Below are positions 28,242 to 37,239 of a stretch of DNA of 64,000 bases, piece by piece. A model generated the notes under the pieces. That model worked only from the letters and a program-made list of their open reading frames with translations, searched no databases and was not told the DNA's origin. The position numbers and the translations under genes were made by a program. This DNA comes from Curtobacterium sp. VKM Ac-2922 (GTDB taxonomy: Bacteria; Actinomycetota; Actinomycetes; Actinomycetales; Microbacteriaceae). Positions within the stretch are counted from its first letter, which is position 1; every line of letters begins with the position of its first letter. The stretch lies in contig NZ_JALGRO010000009.1 in assembly GCF_022815645.1 (NCBI RefSeq), forward strand, positions 1-64,000, in the 5' to 3' direction.

Positions 28242-29063
28242 ATGGCTTCGACGACCGCGAGCGGGCGAGAGAAGCGGCAGGGTCGCCGTCCCAAGGAACC
28301 CGAAGGCCGCATGTCCCTCGGGCAGCACCTCATCGAGCTGCGCAACCGGCTCTTCAAGGCGGTGCTGGCGGTCTTGGTGGGGGCGGTCGGCGGGTGGTTC
28401 CTCACCCCGTTCGTGCTCGACTCGCTGCGTGCGCCGGTCTCCGAGCTCGCCAAGGTCGGCGGGCACACGGCCGAGCTGAACTTCCCGATGATCACGGGCG
28501 CGTTCGACCTGAAGCTGCAGATCGCGATCACGATCGGTGTGGTCATCGCCAGCCCGGTGTGGCTCTACCAGATCTGGGCGTTCATCGTCCCGGCCCTCGT
28601 GCGCCGCGAGAAGCAGTACGTGTGGGGCTTCCTGGGCACCGCCATCCCGCTGTTCTTCGCCGGCTGTTACTTCGGCTGGTACGTCCTGCCGCACATCGTC
28701 GGGATCCTCGGCAGCTTCGTCTCCAGCCAGGACACGTCGATCGTCGACGCCAAGGCCTACTACGACTTCACGATCAAGCTCATCGTGGCGGTCGGCATCG
28801 CGTTCGTGCTGCCGGTGTTCCTGGTGCTGCTCAACTTCGTCGGCGTGCTCACCGCGGCGGCCATCATCAAGTCCTGGCGTGTGGCGATCCTCTGCATCCT
28901 GGTGTTCTGCGCGATCGTCACCCCGAGCGCCGACGTCATCTCGATGTTCCTGCTCGCCGTGCCGATGACGGTGCTCTACGTCGCCGCGTGCGTGATCACG
29001 TGGTTCCACGACCGCCGCGTCGCCAAGCGTCAGGCCAAGCTGGACGCCGAGTACGGCCTGTGA
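28242..29063 (+). CDS. tatC: Twin-arginine translocase subunit TatC
   Basis: TatC (273 residues) is the receptor of the Tat pathway, which exports folded proteins. It has six membrane helices. The N-terminal LGQHLIELRNRLFKAVLA carries the conserved L-x-E-L-R signal-binding motif, and a central PALVRREKQY loop lies between helices 2 and 3. TAGGAT at 28230-28235 is six bases before the ATG, so transcription probably starts at the gene and is leaderless. The stop overlaps the helY start. No tatA or tatB is in the window. Confidence 0.95.
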   Translation: MASTTASGREKRQGRRPKEPEGRMSLGQHLIELRNRLFKAVLAVLVGAVGGWFLTPFVLDSLRAPVSELAKVGGHTAELNFPMITGAFDLKLQIAITIGVVIASPVWLYQIWAFIVPALVRREKQYVWGFLGTAIPLFFAGCYFGWYVLPHIVGILGSFVSSQDTSIVDAKAYYDFTIKLIVAVGIAFVLPVFLVLLNFVGVLTAAAIIKSWRVAILCILVFCAIVTPSADVISMFLLAVPMTVLYVAACVITWFHDRRVAKRQAKLDAEYGL

Positions 29064-31531
29064 CCGACACGAGTCTCAGCGCTGCCGAACGGTTCCAGGC
29101 AGCGCGCATCCGGAACCGTTCGCGCAACCTCGAGCTGTTCCGCAGCGACCTGCGCTTCGATCTCGACCCGTTCCAGTTCGCCGCGTGCGACTCGCTCGAC
29201 CAGGGCCGCAGTGTCCTGGTCGCGGCCCCGACCGGCGCCGGCAAGACGATCGTCGCCGAGTTCGCGATCTGGCTGGCCATGCGGCAGCCGACCGCCAAGG
29301 TGTTCTACACGACGCCCATGAAGGCCCTGAGCAACCAGAAGTACGCCGAGCTCGTGCAGGCCTACGGCGAGTCCGAGGTCGGGCTGCTCACCGGTGACAC
29401 GAACGTCAACCCGCGCGCCCGCGTCGTCGTCATGACGACCGAGGTCCTGCGCAACATGATCTACGCCGACTCCGACCTGCTCGACGACCTGGCGTGGGTC
29501 GTGCTGGACGAGGTGCACTACCTGGCCGACCGGTTCCGCGGAGCCGTGTGGGAAGAGGTGATCCTGCACCTGCCGACCGAGGTCCGTCTGGTGTCGCTGT
29601 CGGCAACGGTCTCCAACGCCGAGGAGTTCGGCGACTGGCTGCAGACCGTCCGGGGCGAGACCGACGTCATCGTGTCCGAGGACCGACCCGTCCCGCTCGA
29701 GCAGCACGTGCTGGTCGGCAACAAGATGGTCGACCTGTTCGACTCGTCCGGTGCGGCGGCGACGAACCGCGTGAACCCCGAACTGCTGCGGCTGGTCGGC
29801 GGCGGGTCGCGCAACGACGCGCGCGGCGGGCACCGCGGCCGCCGGGGGCACGGCGGCTACGTCGACCGCCGGGGCCCACGCACCGAGAAGGCGCACCGCG
29901 AGCACATCGCGCACATGCTCGACGAGCGGATGCTGCTGCCCGCGATCTTCTTCGTCTTCAGCCGCAACGGGTGCGACCAGGGCGTCCGCCAGGTCGTCCG
30001 GTCCGGGCTGTCGCTGACGACGCGTGACGAGCGCAACGAGATCCGTGAGACCGCCGAGTACCACTGCCGCACCCTGCTCGACGAGGACCTGGCGGTCCTG
30101 GGGTACTGGGAGTGGCTCGAAGGACTCGAGCGGGGCGTCGCGGCCCACCACGCTGGCATGCTGCCCGCGTTCAAGGAAGTGGTCGAGGACCTCTTCCAGC
30201 GCAAGCTGCTCAAGGTCGTGTTCGCCACCGAGACGCTGGCGCTGGGCGTGAACATGCCCGCACGCACCGTCGTGCTCGAGAAGCTCGAGAAGTTCAACGG
30301 CGAGGCCCGCGTCCCGATCACCCCCGGGGAGTACACGCAGCTGACAGGTCGCGCGGGTCGACGGGGCATCGACGTCGAGGGCCACTCGGTGATCCAGTGG
30401 TCGGACGGCCTCGAACCACAGGCCGTCGCGTCGCTGGCCAGCCGCCGCACCTACCCGCTGAACTCATCGTTCAAGCCGACCTACAACATGGCCGTCAACC
30501 TGATCGAGCAGTTCGGTCGGCAGCGCACGCGTGAGGTCCTCGAGACCTCGTTCGCGCAGTTCCAGGCCGACCGCTCGGTCGTCGACCTGGCGCGCAAGGT
30601 CCGCTCGCAGCAGGAGTCGCTCGACGGCTACCAGAAGTCGATGGCGTGCCACCTCGGTGACTTCACCGAGTACGCTGCTCTGCGCCGCGAACTGTCCGAC
30701 CTGGAGCGCACGAACGTCCCCGGTGGGCGCGAGGCCTCGCACGGGGCGCGCGCCGAGCGGCAGGCCGCCATCACCGAGGTCCGCCGCGCACTGCAGCGCC
30801 ACCCCTGCCACGCCTGCCCCGACCGCGAGGCGCACGCCCGGTGGGCGGAGCGCTGGTACAAGCTCAAGCGCGTCAACGACAAGCTCCTGCAACAGATCCG
30901 GTCCCGCACCGGTGCGGTCGCCACGACGTTCGACCGTGTCACCGACGTGCTCCTGCAGCTGGGGTACCTGGTGCCGTCAGACCCGGCCGACGAGCACTCG
31001 ACCGCCCGTGGCGACGGTGAGCTCGTGGTCGCCGCCGGTGGCCGTCGCCTGCAGCGGATCTACGGGGAGCGCGACCTGCTGGTCGCCGAGTGCCTCGAAG
31101 CCGGCGTCTGGAAGGACCTGACCCCGGGCCACCTGGCGGCGATGGCCGCGACGATCGTCTACCAGCCCCGCCGCGAGGACGCACCCGGCACCGAGCACGC
31201 CCTGCCCCGGGGACCGTTCCGTCCGGCCCTCGACCAGACCCTGACCATCTGGTCGCGCCTGGACGACGTCGAACGCGACGCCCGGCTCGCCGGTTCGCAA
31301 CCGCCCACGCCCGCGATCGCGCTGGGGATGTTCCGCTGGGCGTCCGGGTCCGCACTCGACGACGTGCTGCGCTCGCTCGACCTGGCCGCCGGCGACTTCG
31401 TCCGCTGGTCCAAGCAGGTCATCGACCTGCTCGACCAGATCAAGAACGCCGGCGACCCGGACCTCGCCGACACCGCCCGCCGTGCGACGGACGCGGTGCG
31501 CCGCGGCATCGTTGCCTACGCGACGGTCTGA
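29060..31531 (+). CDS. helY: Ski2/Mtr4-like DEAD-box RNA helicase HelY
   Basis: The 823-residue helicase has the superfamily 2 motifs in order: VAAPTGAGKTIVAEFA (I), TTPMKALSNQKY (Ia), TTEVLRNM (Ib), VVLDEVHYL (II, DEVH), LSATVSNAEEF (III), and VFATETLALGVNMPARTVV with QLTGRAGRRGID (V and VI). A C-terminal Ski2-like domain follows. The family unwinds structured RNA in decay or ribosome processing. A basic, Gly/Arg-rich insert (RGGHRGRRGHGGYVDRR, about residue 255) may bind RNA. GTGA overlap couples it to tatC; it lies 11 bp before lnt. Confidence 0.93.
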   Translation: MTDTSLSAAERFQAARIRNRSRNLELFRSDLRFDLDPFQFAACDSLDQGRSVLVAAPTGAGKTIVAEFAIWLAMRQPTAKVFYTTPMKALSNQKYAELVQAYGESEVGLLTGDTNVNPRARVVVMTTEVLRNMIYADSDLLDDLAWVVLDEVHYLADRFRGAVWEEVILHLPTEVRLVSLSATVSNAEEFGDWLQTVRGETDVIVSEDRPVPLEQHVLVGNKMVDLFDSSGAAATNRVNPELLRLVGGGSRNDARGGHRGRRGHGGYVDRRGPRTEKAHREHIAHMLDERMLLPAIFFVFSRNGCDQGVRQVVRSGLSLTTRDERNEIRETAEYHCRTLLDEDLAVLGYWEWLEGLERGVAAHHAGMLPAFKEVVEDLFQRKLLKVVFATETLALGVNMPARTVVLEKLEKFNGEARVPITPGEYTQLTGRAGRRGIDVEGHSVIQWSDGLEPQAVASLASRRTYPLNSSFKPTYNMAVNLIEQFGRQRTREVLETSFAQFQADRSVVDLARKVRSQQESLDGYQKSMACHLGDFTEYAALRRELSDLERTNVPGGREASHGARAERQAAITEVRRALQRHPCHACPDREAHARWAERWYKLKRVNDKLLQQIRSRTGAVATTFDRVTDVLLQLGYLVPSDPADEHSTARGDGELVVAAGGRRLQRIYGERDLLVAECLEAGVWKDLTPGHLAAMAATIVYQPRREDAPGTEHALPRGPFRPALDQTLTIWSRLDDVERDARLAGSQPPTPAIALGMFRWASGSALDDVLRSLDLAAGDFVRWSKQVIDLLDQIKNAGDPDLADTARRATDAVRRGIVAYATV

Positions 31532-31542
31532 CAGGAGGCCCG

Positions 31543-33087
31543 GTGCAGGTCCTCGACACTGCCGCGCGTCCGCGCGGCCCCTTCTCGGCGCTGCCGGTCG
31601 CCCAGGCGCTCCCGCTCGCGGTGGTCGGCGGGATCCTGTTCGCGCTGTCCTTCCCGTCACCCGGCTGGTGGTTCCTGGCCTACCCAGCGGTCGCGTGTCT
31701 GCTGCTGGCCGCCATGGGACAGGGCTGGCGGCGTGCAGCATGGATCGGGTACCTCGGCGGTGTCGCGTTCTGGGTGCCGGCCATCTCGTGGGCCGGCCGC
31801 TACCTGGGCCCCGTCCCGTGGCTGGCACTGGCGCTGTTCGAAGCGGCGATGTTCGCGCTCGGCACTGTCGTCATCGCGCTCGCGTACCGGTGGGTCGCGC
31901 GGGTCGTGCCCTCGACCGCCGGACGGGTGTGGGGCCTCCCGGCCGTGATCGCCGCCCTGTGGACCGGACGTGAGTGGTTCTCGGGCAGCTGGCCCTACGG
32001 CGGCTTCGCCTGGGGGCGGGTCGGGTTGTCGCAGTCCGACAGCCCGTTCGCGCACCTGGCCGCGTACGTGGGCGTGCTCGGGCTGTCGTTCGTCGTCGTC
32101 TACTGCGTCGCCGTGGTCGTGTCGCTCGCACTCGTCGGCGGGATCCGGCTGCCGATGCGCGTCGCGACGGCGGGCCTGCTCGTCGCCGCCGTGCTGGCGG
32201 TGCCCGCCTGGCCGACCGCGACGCAGGGCACGATCCGCATCGAGTCCGTGCAGGGCAACGGTCCGGCCGGCTACTTCGACCGCGCGCAACCCGGCGAGGT
32301 CCTGCAGTCGCAGGTCGCCGCGACCGACGTCGACGCGAAGGACGTCGACCTGGTCGTGTGGCCCGAGGCCTCGGCGGAGTTCGACCCGCGTGTGCAACCC
32401 GTCATCGCGACCGCTCTCGACAGCGTCGTCCGGTCGGTCGATGCGCCCCTGGTCGCCGGTGCCATCACGCAGACCCCGTCGGGAGTGCTGCACAACACGT
32501 CCTTCGTGTGGACCGCCGACGGGTGGCAGGCCTCGTACGACAAGAAGCGGCCGGTGCCCTTCGGGGAGTACGTGCCCGACCGCTGGTTCTTCTCCAAGCT
32601 CGCGCCGTCGCTGATCGGTCTGCTGCAGCGCGACTACACGCCGGGGACCAAGCCGAACGTGCTGCCGGTCGCGGGCATCCGCGCCGGCATCGCGATCTGT
32701 TTCGACATCGTCGACGACGGGCTGACCCGCGACATGGCGCGCGGGGGAGCGCAGGTGATCCTCGCGCAGACGAACAACGCGGACTTCTCCGGTACCGACG
32801 AGAACCTGCAGCAGCTCGAGATCGCGCGGATGCGAGCGATCGAGACCGGGCGATCACTGGTCAACATCTCCACCGTCGGCGCCTCGCAGGTCATCGACCC
32901 CAGCGGTCGGACGATCGACCGGGTGCCGGAGTACACCGCGACGTCCATGGTGACCGACGTGCCCCTCGGGACGTCGACGACCCCGGCGACCGTGGCCTCC
33001 GGGCTCATCGCGCTGGTGTTGTCGCTCGGCGGGCTGCTCGTGCTGCTGGCCTGCGCACCCTGGGGGCGTCGAGGCCGCCGCTCTTGA
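31543..33087 (+). CDS. lnt: Apolipoprotein N-acyltransferase
   Basis: Lnt (514 residues) adds the third acyl chain to the N-terminal cysteine of lipoproteins. About seven N-terminal membrane helices precede a nitrilase-fold domain (from about residue 230), and one helix closes the protein. The catalytic triad is complete: Glu275 in WPEAS, Lys334 in YDKKRPVPFGEY and Cys386 in GIAICFD. AGGAGG (31533-31538) is four bases before the GTG start and forms part of an ACAGGAGGCCCGG string shared with hairpin family 2. Confidence 0.92.
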   Translation: MQVLDTAARPRGPFSALPVAQALPLAVVGGILFALSFPSPGWWFLAYPAVACLLLAAMGQGWRRAAWIGYLGGVAFWVPAISWAGRYLGPVPWLALALFEAAMFALGTVVIALAYRWVARVVPSTAGRVWGLPAVIAALWTGREWFSGSWPYGGFAWGRVGLSQSDSPFAHLAAYVGVLGLSFVVVYCVAVVVSLALVGGIRLPMRVATAGLLVAAVLAVPAWPTATQGTIRIESVQGNGPAGYFDRAQPGEVLQSQVAATDVDAKDVDLVVWPEASAEFDPRVQPVIATALDSVVRSVDAPLVAGAITQTPSGVLHNTSFVWTADGWQASYDKKRPVPFGEYVPDRWFFSKLAPSLIGLLQRDYTPGTKPNVLPVAGIRAGIAICFDIVDDGLTRDMARGGAQVILAQTNNADFSGTDENLQQLEIARMRAIETGRSLVNISTVGASQVIDPSGRTIDRVPEYTATSMVTDVPLGTSTTPATVASGLIALVLSLGGLLVLLACAPWGRRGRRS

Positions 33088-33181
33088 CCCCGGGTCGACC
33101 CACCGCGTGCTGCACGGTCGTCGCATCACGGTGTGTGCGTCCGGCGCGGCACTGGGAAGGGACTGTGAATGCGCCGGTGTC

Positions 33182-33207
33182 GGAACGGCAGCGCGTGGGA
33201 CAGTGTT
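33182..33207 (+). promoter_or_regulatory. SigR-type promoter upstream of rbpA
   Basis: GGAAC (33182-33186), an 18-base spacer and GTT (33205-33207) match the SigR/SigH thiol-stress consensus GGAAT-N18-GTT. In Streptomyces rbpA is a known SigR target. Transcription would start near 33214, giving a leader of about 25 nt with GAGGAG before the ATG at 33239. Confidence 0.7.
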
Positions 33208-33238
33208 GCAAGGGGTGAACGACTGAGAGGAGTCCACC

Positions 33239-33589
33239 ATGGCTGATCGGAGTCTCCGCGGCATGCGGCTCGGGAGTCAGAGCCTCCAGAGCGAAGAGGG
33301 CGTCGAGCTCTCTGACCGCAAGCGTGCGGTCTACCAGGACGAGTCCGGCGAGACGTTCGACGTGGTCTTCTCGGCCGACGCCGAGGTCCCGCAGAGCTGG
33401 AACGACCCGCGCAGCGGGCGCGAGGGCCGACTGCTCGGCGACGACGGAGTCCCCGTCGAGGTCGCGGCAGAGGACGTCAAGGCACCCCGCACCCACTGGG
33501 ACATGCTGCTCGAGCGTCGCTCACGTGAAGAGCTCGAGGAACTGCTGCAGGAGCGCTTGGCGTTCCTGCGTGCCCGTCGCGGCGCCTAG
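33239..33589 (+). CDS. rbpA: RNA polymerase-binding protein RbpA
   Basis: RbpA (116 residues) binds the primary sigma factor and RNA polymerase and stabilises open complexes. The N-terminal tail MADRSLRGMRLGSQS, the core domain, the basic linker and the C-terminal sigma-interaction segment RTHWDMLLERRSREELEELL are all present. Unlike zinc-binding homologues, the core has no cysteine: the stretch after VVFSADAEVPQSW reads NDPRSGREG. This is therefore a zinc-free variant. GAGGAG is seven bases upstream of the ATG. Confidence 0.95.
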   Translation: MADRSLRGMRLGSQSLQSEEGVELSDRKRAVYQDESGETFDVVFSADAEVPQSWNDPRSGREGRLLGDDGVPVEVAAEDVKAPRTHWDMLLERRSREELEELLQERLAFLRARRGA

Positions 33590-33604
33590 CAGACCGACGA
33601 ACAC

Positions 33605-33638
33605 GAAGGCCCGCTCCCCATCGGGGGAGCGGGCCTTC
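33605..33638. terminator. Bidirectional terminator between rbpA and the SPFH gene
   Basis: GAAGGCCCGCTCCCC and GGGGAGCGGGCCTTC form a perfect 15-bp stem with the loop ATCG. It sits between convergent genes and can serve both strands. T-rich tails are weak (the plus strand continues AACG), so it may need strong stem pausing or Rho. Confidence 0.8.
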
Positions 33639-33660
33639 AACGTGCCGTGCGGGGGCGGAG

Positions 33661-34875
33661 CTACTGCTCGTGCTGCGGCGACGTCTGCTCGCCGTCGCGC
33701 TGGCGCTCGTCATCGCGCTGGCGCTCGTCGTCACGAAGCTGGCGGCGGGTGGCGTCGGCCGCAGCGGCCAGTTTCTCCTCGACGCTGCGGTTCGACTCCG
33801 CCAGGCGCTCGTCGAGCGCGGAGTCCGGCACGATGTCGGCCGCGGTGGCATCAGCGGACGGACGGCCCGCGGAGGTCGTCGCCGCGGTCGCCGCGGTGGT
33901 GGCGAGGCTCTCGTTGGCGAGCTTGGAGATCTTCTCGAGGAAGTCGGCGCCACCGCCGGCGCTCGGGCCGCCCGTGGCTCCGCCCGAGCGTGTCGCCGTG
34001 AAGCCCTTCGCGATGCCGGACAGCGCCTCGGTGAACTCGCTCGGGATCATCCAGAGCTTGTTCGACGAGCCCTCGGCGATCTTCGGGAGCGTCTGCAGGT
34101 ACTGGTACGACAGCAGCTTCTCGTCGGGGTCACCGGTGTGGATCGCCTCGAACACGGTCGCGATGGCCTGGGCTTCACCCTCGGCGCGGAGCACCTGGGC
34201 CTTGGCGTCACCCTCGGCCGCCAGGATCGAGGCCTGTCGCTGCCCTTCGGCCTCGAGGATCTGCGACTGCTTCGTGCCCTCGGCCTGCAGGATCGCGGCA
34301 CGACGGTTGCGCTCGGCACGCAGCTGCTGCTCCATGGCGTCGACGATCGACACGGGCGGCTCGATCGCCTTGAGCTCGACGCGCCCGACCCGGATGCCCC
34401 ACTTGCCCGTCGCCTCGTCGAGGACGACACGCAGCTGGCCGTTGATGTTGTCGCGGCTGGTCAGCGCCTCTTCGAGGTTCAGGCCACCGACCACGTTGCG
34501 GAGCGTCGTCGTGGTGAGCTGCTCGACGGCGCCGAGGTAGTTCGCGATCTCGTAGGTCGCGGCGCGGGCGTCGGTGACCTGGAAGTAGACGACGGTGTCG
34601 ATCGAGACCACCAGGTTGTCCTCGGTGATCACCGGCTGGGGCGGGAACGAGACGACCTGCTCGCGCATGTCGAGCAGCGGCCGCAGACGGTCGATGAACG
34701 GCACCAGCAGGTTCAGCCCGGGGGAGAGGGTCTTGTGGTACTTGCCGAGCCGTTCCACGACGCCCGCGGTCGCCTGCGGGACGATGCGGATCGCCTTGGC
34801 GAGGACGGTGATCACGAAGATGACGATGACGACGATCAGTACGAGGAGCACGATCGTCCCGGGTGCGAGGGTCAT
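33661..34875 (-). CDS. SPFH/band 7 (stomatin/prohibitin-like) membrane protein
   Basis: The 404-residue protein has an N-terminal membrane anchor (residues 5-28), an SPFH domain (AIRIVPQATAGVVERLGKY through EALTSRDNINGQLRVVLDEAT), and a coiled coil rich in Ala/Glu (AEGDAKAQVLRAEGEAQA) that drives oligomerisation. The C-terminal tail is Ala/Ser/Thr-rich and ends with a repeated DDERQR motif. Such proteins scaffold membrane microdomains or regulate proteases. The ATG overlaps the NfeD gene stop by four bases; SPFH and NfeD proteins are classic partners. Confidence 0.9.
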   Translation of the reverse strand: MTLAPGTIVLLVLIVVIVIFVITVLAKAIRIVPQATAGVVERLGKYHKTLSPGLNLLVPFIDRLRPLLDMREQVVSFPPQPVITEDNLVVSIDTVVYFQVTDARAATYEIANYLGAVEQLTTTTLRNVVGGLNLEEALTSRDNINGQLRVVLDEATGKWGIRVGRVELKAIEPPVSIVDAMEQQLRAERNRRAAILQAEGTKQSQILEAEGQRQASILAAEGDAKAQVLRAEGEAQAIATVFEAIHTGDPDEKLLSYQYLQTLPKIAEGSSNKLWMIPSEFTEALSGIAKGFTATRSGGATGGPSAGGGADFLEKISKLANESLATTAATAATTSAGRPSADATAADIVPDSALDERLAESNRSVEEKLAAAADATRRQLRDDERQRDDERQRDGEQTSPQHEQ

Positions 34876-35345
34876 GGAGCTGCCTTCTGTTGGATGCGGA
34901 CGACGGCGGTCGAGCCCTCGATGGACTCGACGACGACATGGGTGCCGAGCGCGGGTGTGCGTTCGGGTGCTGCGGCGTCGATGCGCGCGCTCCACGTCTC
35001 GCCGTTGGCCAGGCGGACCTGGCCGGGCGACGACGGGGTGAAGGCGACGGCGACCGTGCCGGGCATGCCGACCAGTCCCTCGACGCCGGTGCGGTGCGGG
35101 TCGGCGTTGCGGCCGAGTGCCTGCAGCACGCGCGGTCGCACCAGGGCGAGCAGCACGAGCGCCAACACCGCGGCGATGATGGCGGACAGCCACCACGGTG
35201 CCCCGATCAGTGCGGCGATGAGCCCGCCTGCGGCTCCGGCGGCCAGCATGATGAAGATGAAGTCGAGTGTGAAGACCTCGACGACCCCCAGCACCAGCAC
35301 CAGGGCGATCCAGACGAGTGCCTGGACCCATTCGGTGATGTTCAC
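34872..35345 (-). CDS. NfeD-like membrane protein
   Basis: The 157-residue protein has three N-terminal membrane segments (about residues 7-22, 26-48 and 52-72) and a C-terminal OB-fold domain (from LVGMPGTVAVAF). This is the short NfeD1b-type without the protease domain. It is translated just before, and coupled to, the SPFH gene, with which it likely forms a complex. The GTG start at 35345 is preceded by GGGAGGA. An AT-rich GATATGTT about 60 bp upstream may be the promoter. Confidence 0.88.
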   Translation of the reverse strand: MNITEWVQALVWIALVLVLGVVEVFTLDFIFIMLAAGAAGGLIAALIGAPWWLSAIIAAVLALVLLALVRPRVLQALGRNADPHRTGVEGLVGMPGTVAVAFTPSSPGQVRLANGETWSARIDAAAPERTPALGTHVVVESIEGSTAVVRIQQKAAP

Positions 35346-35516
35346 GCGGTCCTCCCTCCCTCGGACGCGTTCGGCGGCGCGGCTTCGCGCTCGACCGGTT
35401 CAAGTCCGTTCAACATATCTGATGACGACCGACATCGGGCTGCGGATCGGGCCGTTCCGGGGGATTGGTAGGCTCGTCCGGGCCCGACGAGCGGGCCCGA
35501 ACCACAGGAGGACACC

Positions 35517-36281
35517 GTGAGCAACCCCCTCGCAGCCGGAGCACTCGCAGGCAAGCGCGCCCTCGTCACCGGGTCCTCGCGCGGGATCGGGGCCGACACG
35601 GTCGGGTACCTGGCCGAGGCCGGCGCGAAGGTCGTCGTCAACTACCGCAACAAGGCCCGTCGCGCCGAGCAGATCGCCGAGGGCATCGTCGCTGCCGGTG
35701 GGGACGCGCTGGCCGTCGGCGCTGACCTGACCGACCGCGCCTCGGTGCAGGCCATGGTCGATGCGGTCGTCGGGGCCTGGGGCGGCATCGACCTGCTGGT
35801 CCTCAACGCCTCGGGCGGCATGGAGTCGGGTATGGGCGACGACTACGCGCTCCGGCTGAACCGCGACGCGCAGGTCGACATGCTGCAGACGGCCGTGCCG
35901 CACATGGCGGCGGGCTCGCGTGTCGTGTTCGTCACGAGCCACCAGGCCCACTTCGTCGAGACCGCCCAGACGATGGACGAGTACCTCCCCGTCGCCAAGA
36001 GCAAGCGTGCCGGGGAACTGGCCCTCCGCGAGCTCGTCCCGCAGCTCGAAGCAGCCGGCATCGAGTTCGTCGTCGTCTCCGGCGACATGATCGAGGGCAC
36101 GATCACCGCGACGCTCCTGAACCGCCTGAACCCGGGCGCGATCGAGGGGCGTCGGCAAGAGGTGGGCAAGCTGTACAGCGTGTCCGAGTTCGCGGCCGAG
36201 ATCGCCCTGGCCGCTGTCGAGCCGATCCCGTCCGACCACACCCGGCTGGTGGGGGACGTCTCGGGCTTCACGCAGTCCTGA
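35517..36281 (+). CDS. SDR-family oxidoreductase with atypical catalytic spacing
   Basis: The 254-residue protein has a clear cofactor motif TGSSRGIG and a serine in VVFVTSHQAH. The usual YxxxK is replaced by YLPVAKSK, in which no lysine sits four residues after the tyrosine. It may be an SDR that has lost or shifted its catalytic pair. The C-terminus includes a proline-poor substrate loop and ends HTRLVGDVSGFTQS. AGGAGG precedes the GTG start. TAGGCT at 35469-35474 is a likely -10, and the leader holds two CGGGCCCG self-complementary boxes. Confidence 0.82.
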   Translation: MSNPLAAGALAGKRALVTGSSRGIGADTVGYLAEAGAKVVVNYRNKARRAEQIAEGIVAAGGDALAVGADLTDRASVQAMVDAVVGAWGGIDLLVLNASGGMESGMGDDYALRLNRDAQVDMLQTAVPHMAAGSRVVFVTSHQAHFVETAQTMDEYLPVAKSKRAGELALRELVPQLEAAGIEFVVVSGDMIEGTITATLLNRLNPGAIEGRRQEVGKLYSVSEFAAEIALAAVEPIPSDHTRLVGDVSGFTQS

Positions 36282-36303
36282 CCCGCGCGGTAGCGTCGGG
36301 CCG

Positions 36304-36786
36304 GTGACCGCCAAGCCCGGCCTGCGCCGAACCTCCCGAATCCTGCTGCTCGACCCCCGGGGTCGTGTGTTCCTGATGGACACGAACGCACCGTCGAGCG
36401 ACGGGTTCCACCGCTGGATCACGCCGGGCGGCGGCGTCGACCCGGGGGAGACCCACCGGGAAGCCGCGGTCCGCGAACTCCGCGAGGAGACGGGCATCGT
36501 CATCACCGACCCCGGTGAGCCGGTGTGGTCGTGGGACTTCGACGTCACCTGGGACCAGGCGGACCACGACCGTGGGCACTCCGAGTTCTACGTCGTCCGC
36601 ACGCCGGGGTTCACGATGTCCGACGACGAGTGGACCGACGACGAGCGGGTCGACATCCACGCTTGGCGGTGGTGGACCGCGGACGAACTCGACACCACCG
36701 ACCAGCCGTTCGAGCCCGCCGAGCTGCCCGACCTGGTGCGTCGGGCTGGCGCGGGCGAAGGGGTCGGCGTCACTCCCGTGGAGTGA
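36304..36786 (+). CDS. NUDIX hydrolase
   Basis: The 160-residue protein carries a full NUDIX box (GX5EX7REUXEEXGU) starting at Gly in GGGVDPGET (about residue 43) and continuing REAAVRELREETGI. It hydrolyses a nucleoside-diphosphate-linked compound of unknown identity. The GTG start lies seven bases after TAGCGT (36291-36296), a leaderless layout. Its last 17 bases overlap the end of the convergent VOC gene. Confidence 0.9.
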   Translation: MTAKPGLRRTSRILLLDPRGRVFLMDTNAPSSDGFHRWITPGGGVDPGETHREAAVRELREETGIVITDPGEPVWSWDFDVTWDQADHDRGHSEFYVVRTPGFTMSDDEWTDDERVDIHAWRWWTADELDTTDQPFEPAELPDLVRRAGAGEGVGVTPVE

Positions 36787-37162
36787 GGACGCAGAACTCG
36801 TTGCCCTCGGGGTCGGCGAGCACCACCCACGGTGCATCCGCCTGACCGACGTCGGCCAGGGTCGCGCCACGGACGAGGAGGGTGTCGACCTGCCCCTGGT
36901 GGTCGTCGTCCGGCGCCGGAGCCAGGTCGATGTGCAGTCGGTTCTTGACGGTCTTGTCCTCGGGAACCGGGACGAACACCCAGCCCTGGGGCAGCTGTTC
37001 GCGGGGGACCGTGCCCTCGAGCTGCTCGGAGCCCGGGGGAGCGATGACCACTTCGTCCTCGGCCTCGAACACGACGGGCCAGGCGAGGGTCTCGGCCCAC
37101 CACCGCGCGAGCGCGTGCGGGTCGTGGCTGTCGACGACGATCGAGTACCAGCGGAGTGCCAT
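36770..37162 (-). CDS. VOC-family (glyoxalase-like) small protein
   Basis: This single-domain protein of 130 residues matches the actinobacterial glyoxalase-like family: MALRWYSIVVDSHDPHALAR at the N-terminus, RLHIDLAPAPDDD in the middle and WVVLADPEGNEFCVL at the end. Function is unknown; relatives bind small metabolites or antibiotics. The ATG at 37162 starts at a conserved MxxRWxS-type beginning; a longer frame to 37249 is not supported. The 3' ends of this gene and the NUDIX gene overlap by 17 bp. Confidence 0.82.
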   Translation of the reverse strand: MALRWYSIVVDSHDPHALARWWAETLAWPVVFEAEDEVVIAPPGSEQLEGTVPREQLPQGWVFVPVPEDKTVKNRLHIDLAPAPDDDHQGQVDTLLVRGATLADVGQADAPWVVLADPEGNEFCVLTPRE

Positions 37163-37239
37163 GCGGGTCAGTATGGCCGTTCTCCACAGGTCGTGTCCGG
37201 GTCTTCTGCCGGGTCGGTACCCGTCGGTAGCCTGATCGC

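Noticed and set aside
31090..33218. Very long open frames overlapping lnt and similar long ORFs opposite purD, helY and the UvrA-like gene.
   Set aside because: High GC leaves few stops in the shadow frames. They are Arg/Pro/Ala-rich and have no domains, and each is opposite or out of frame with a well-identified gene.
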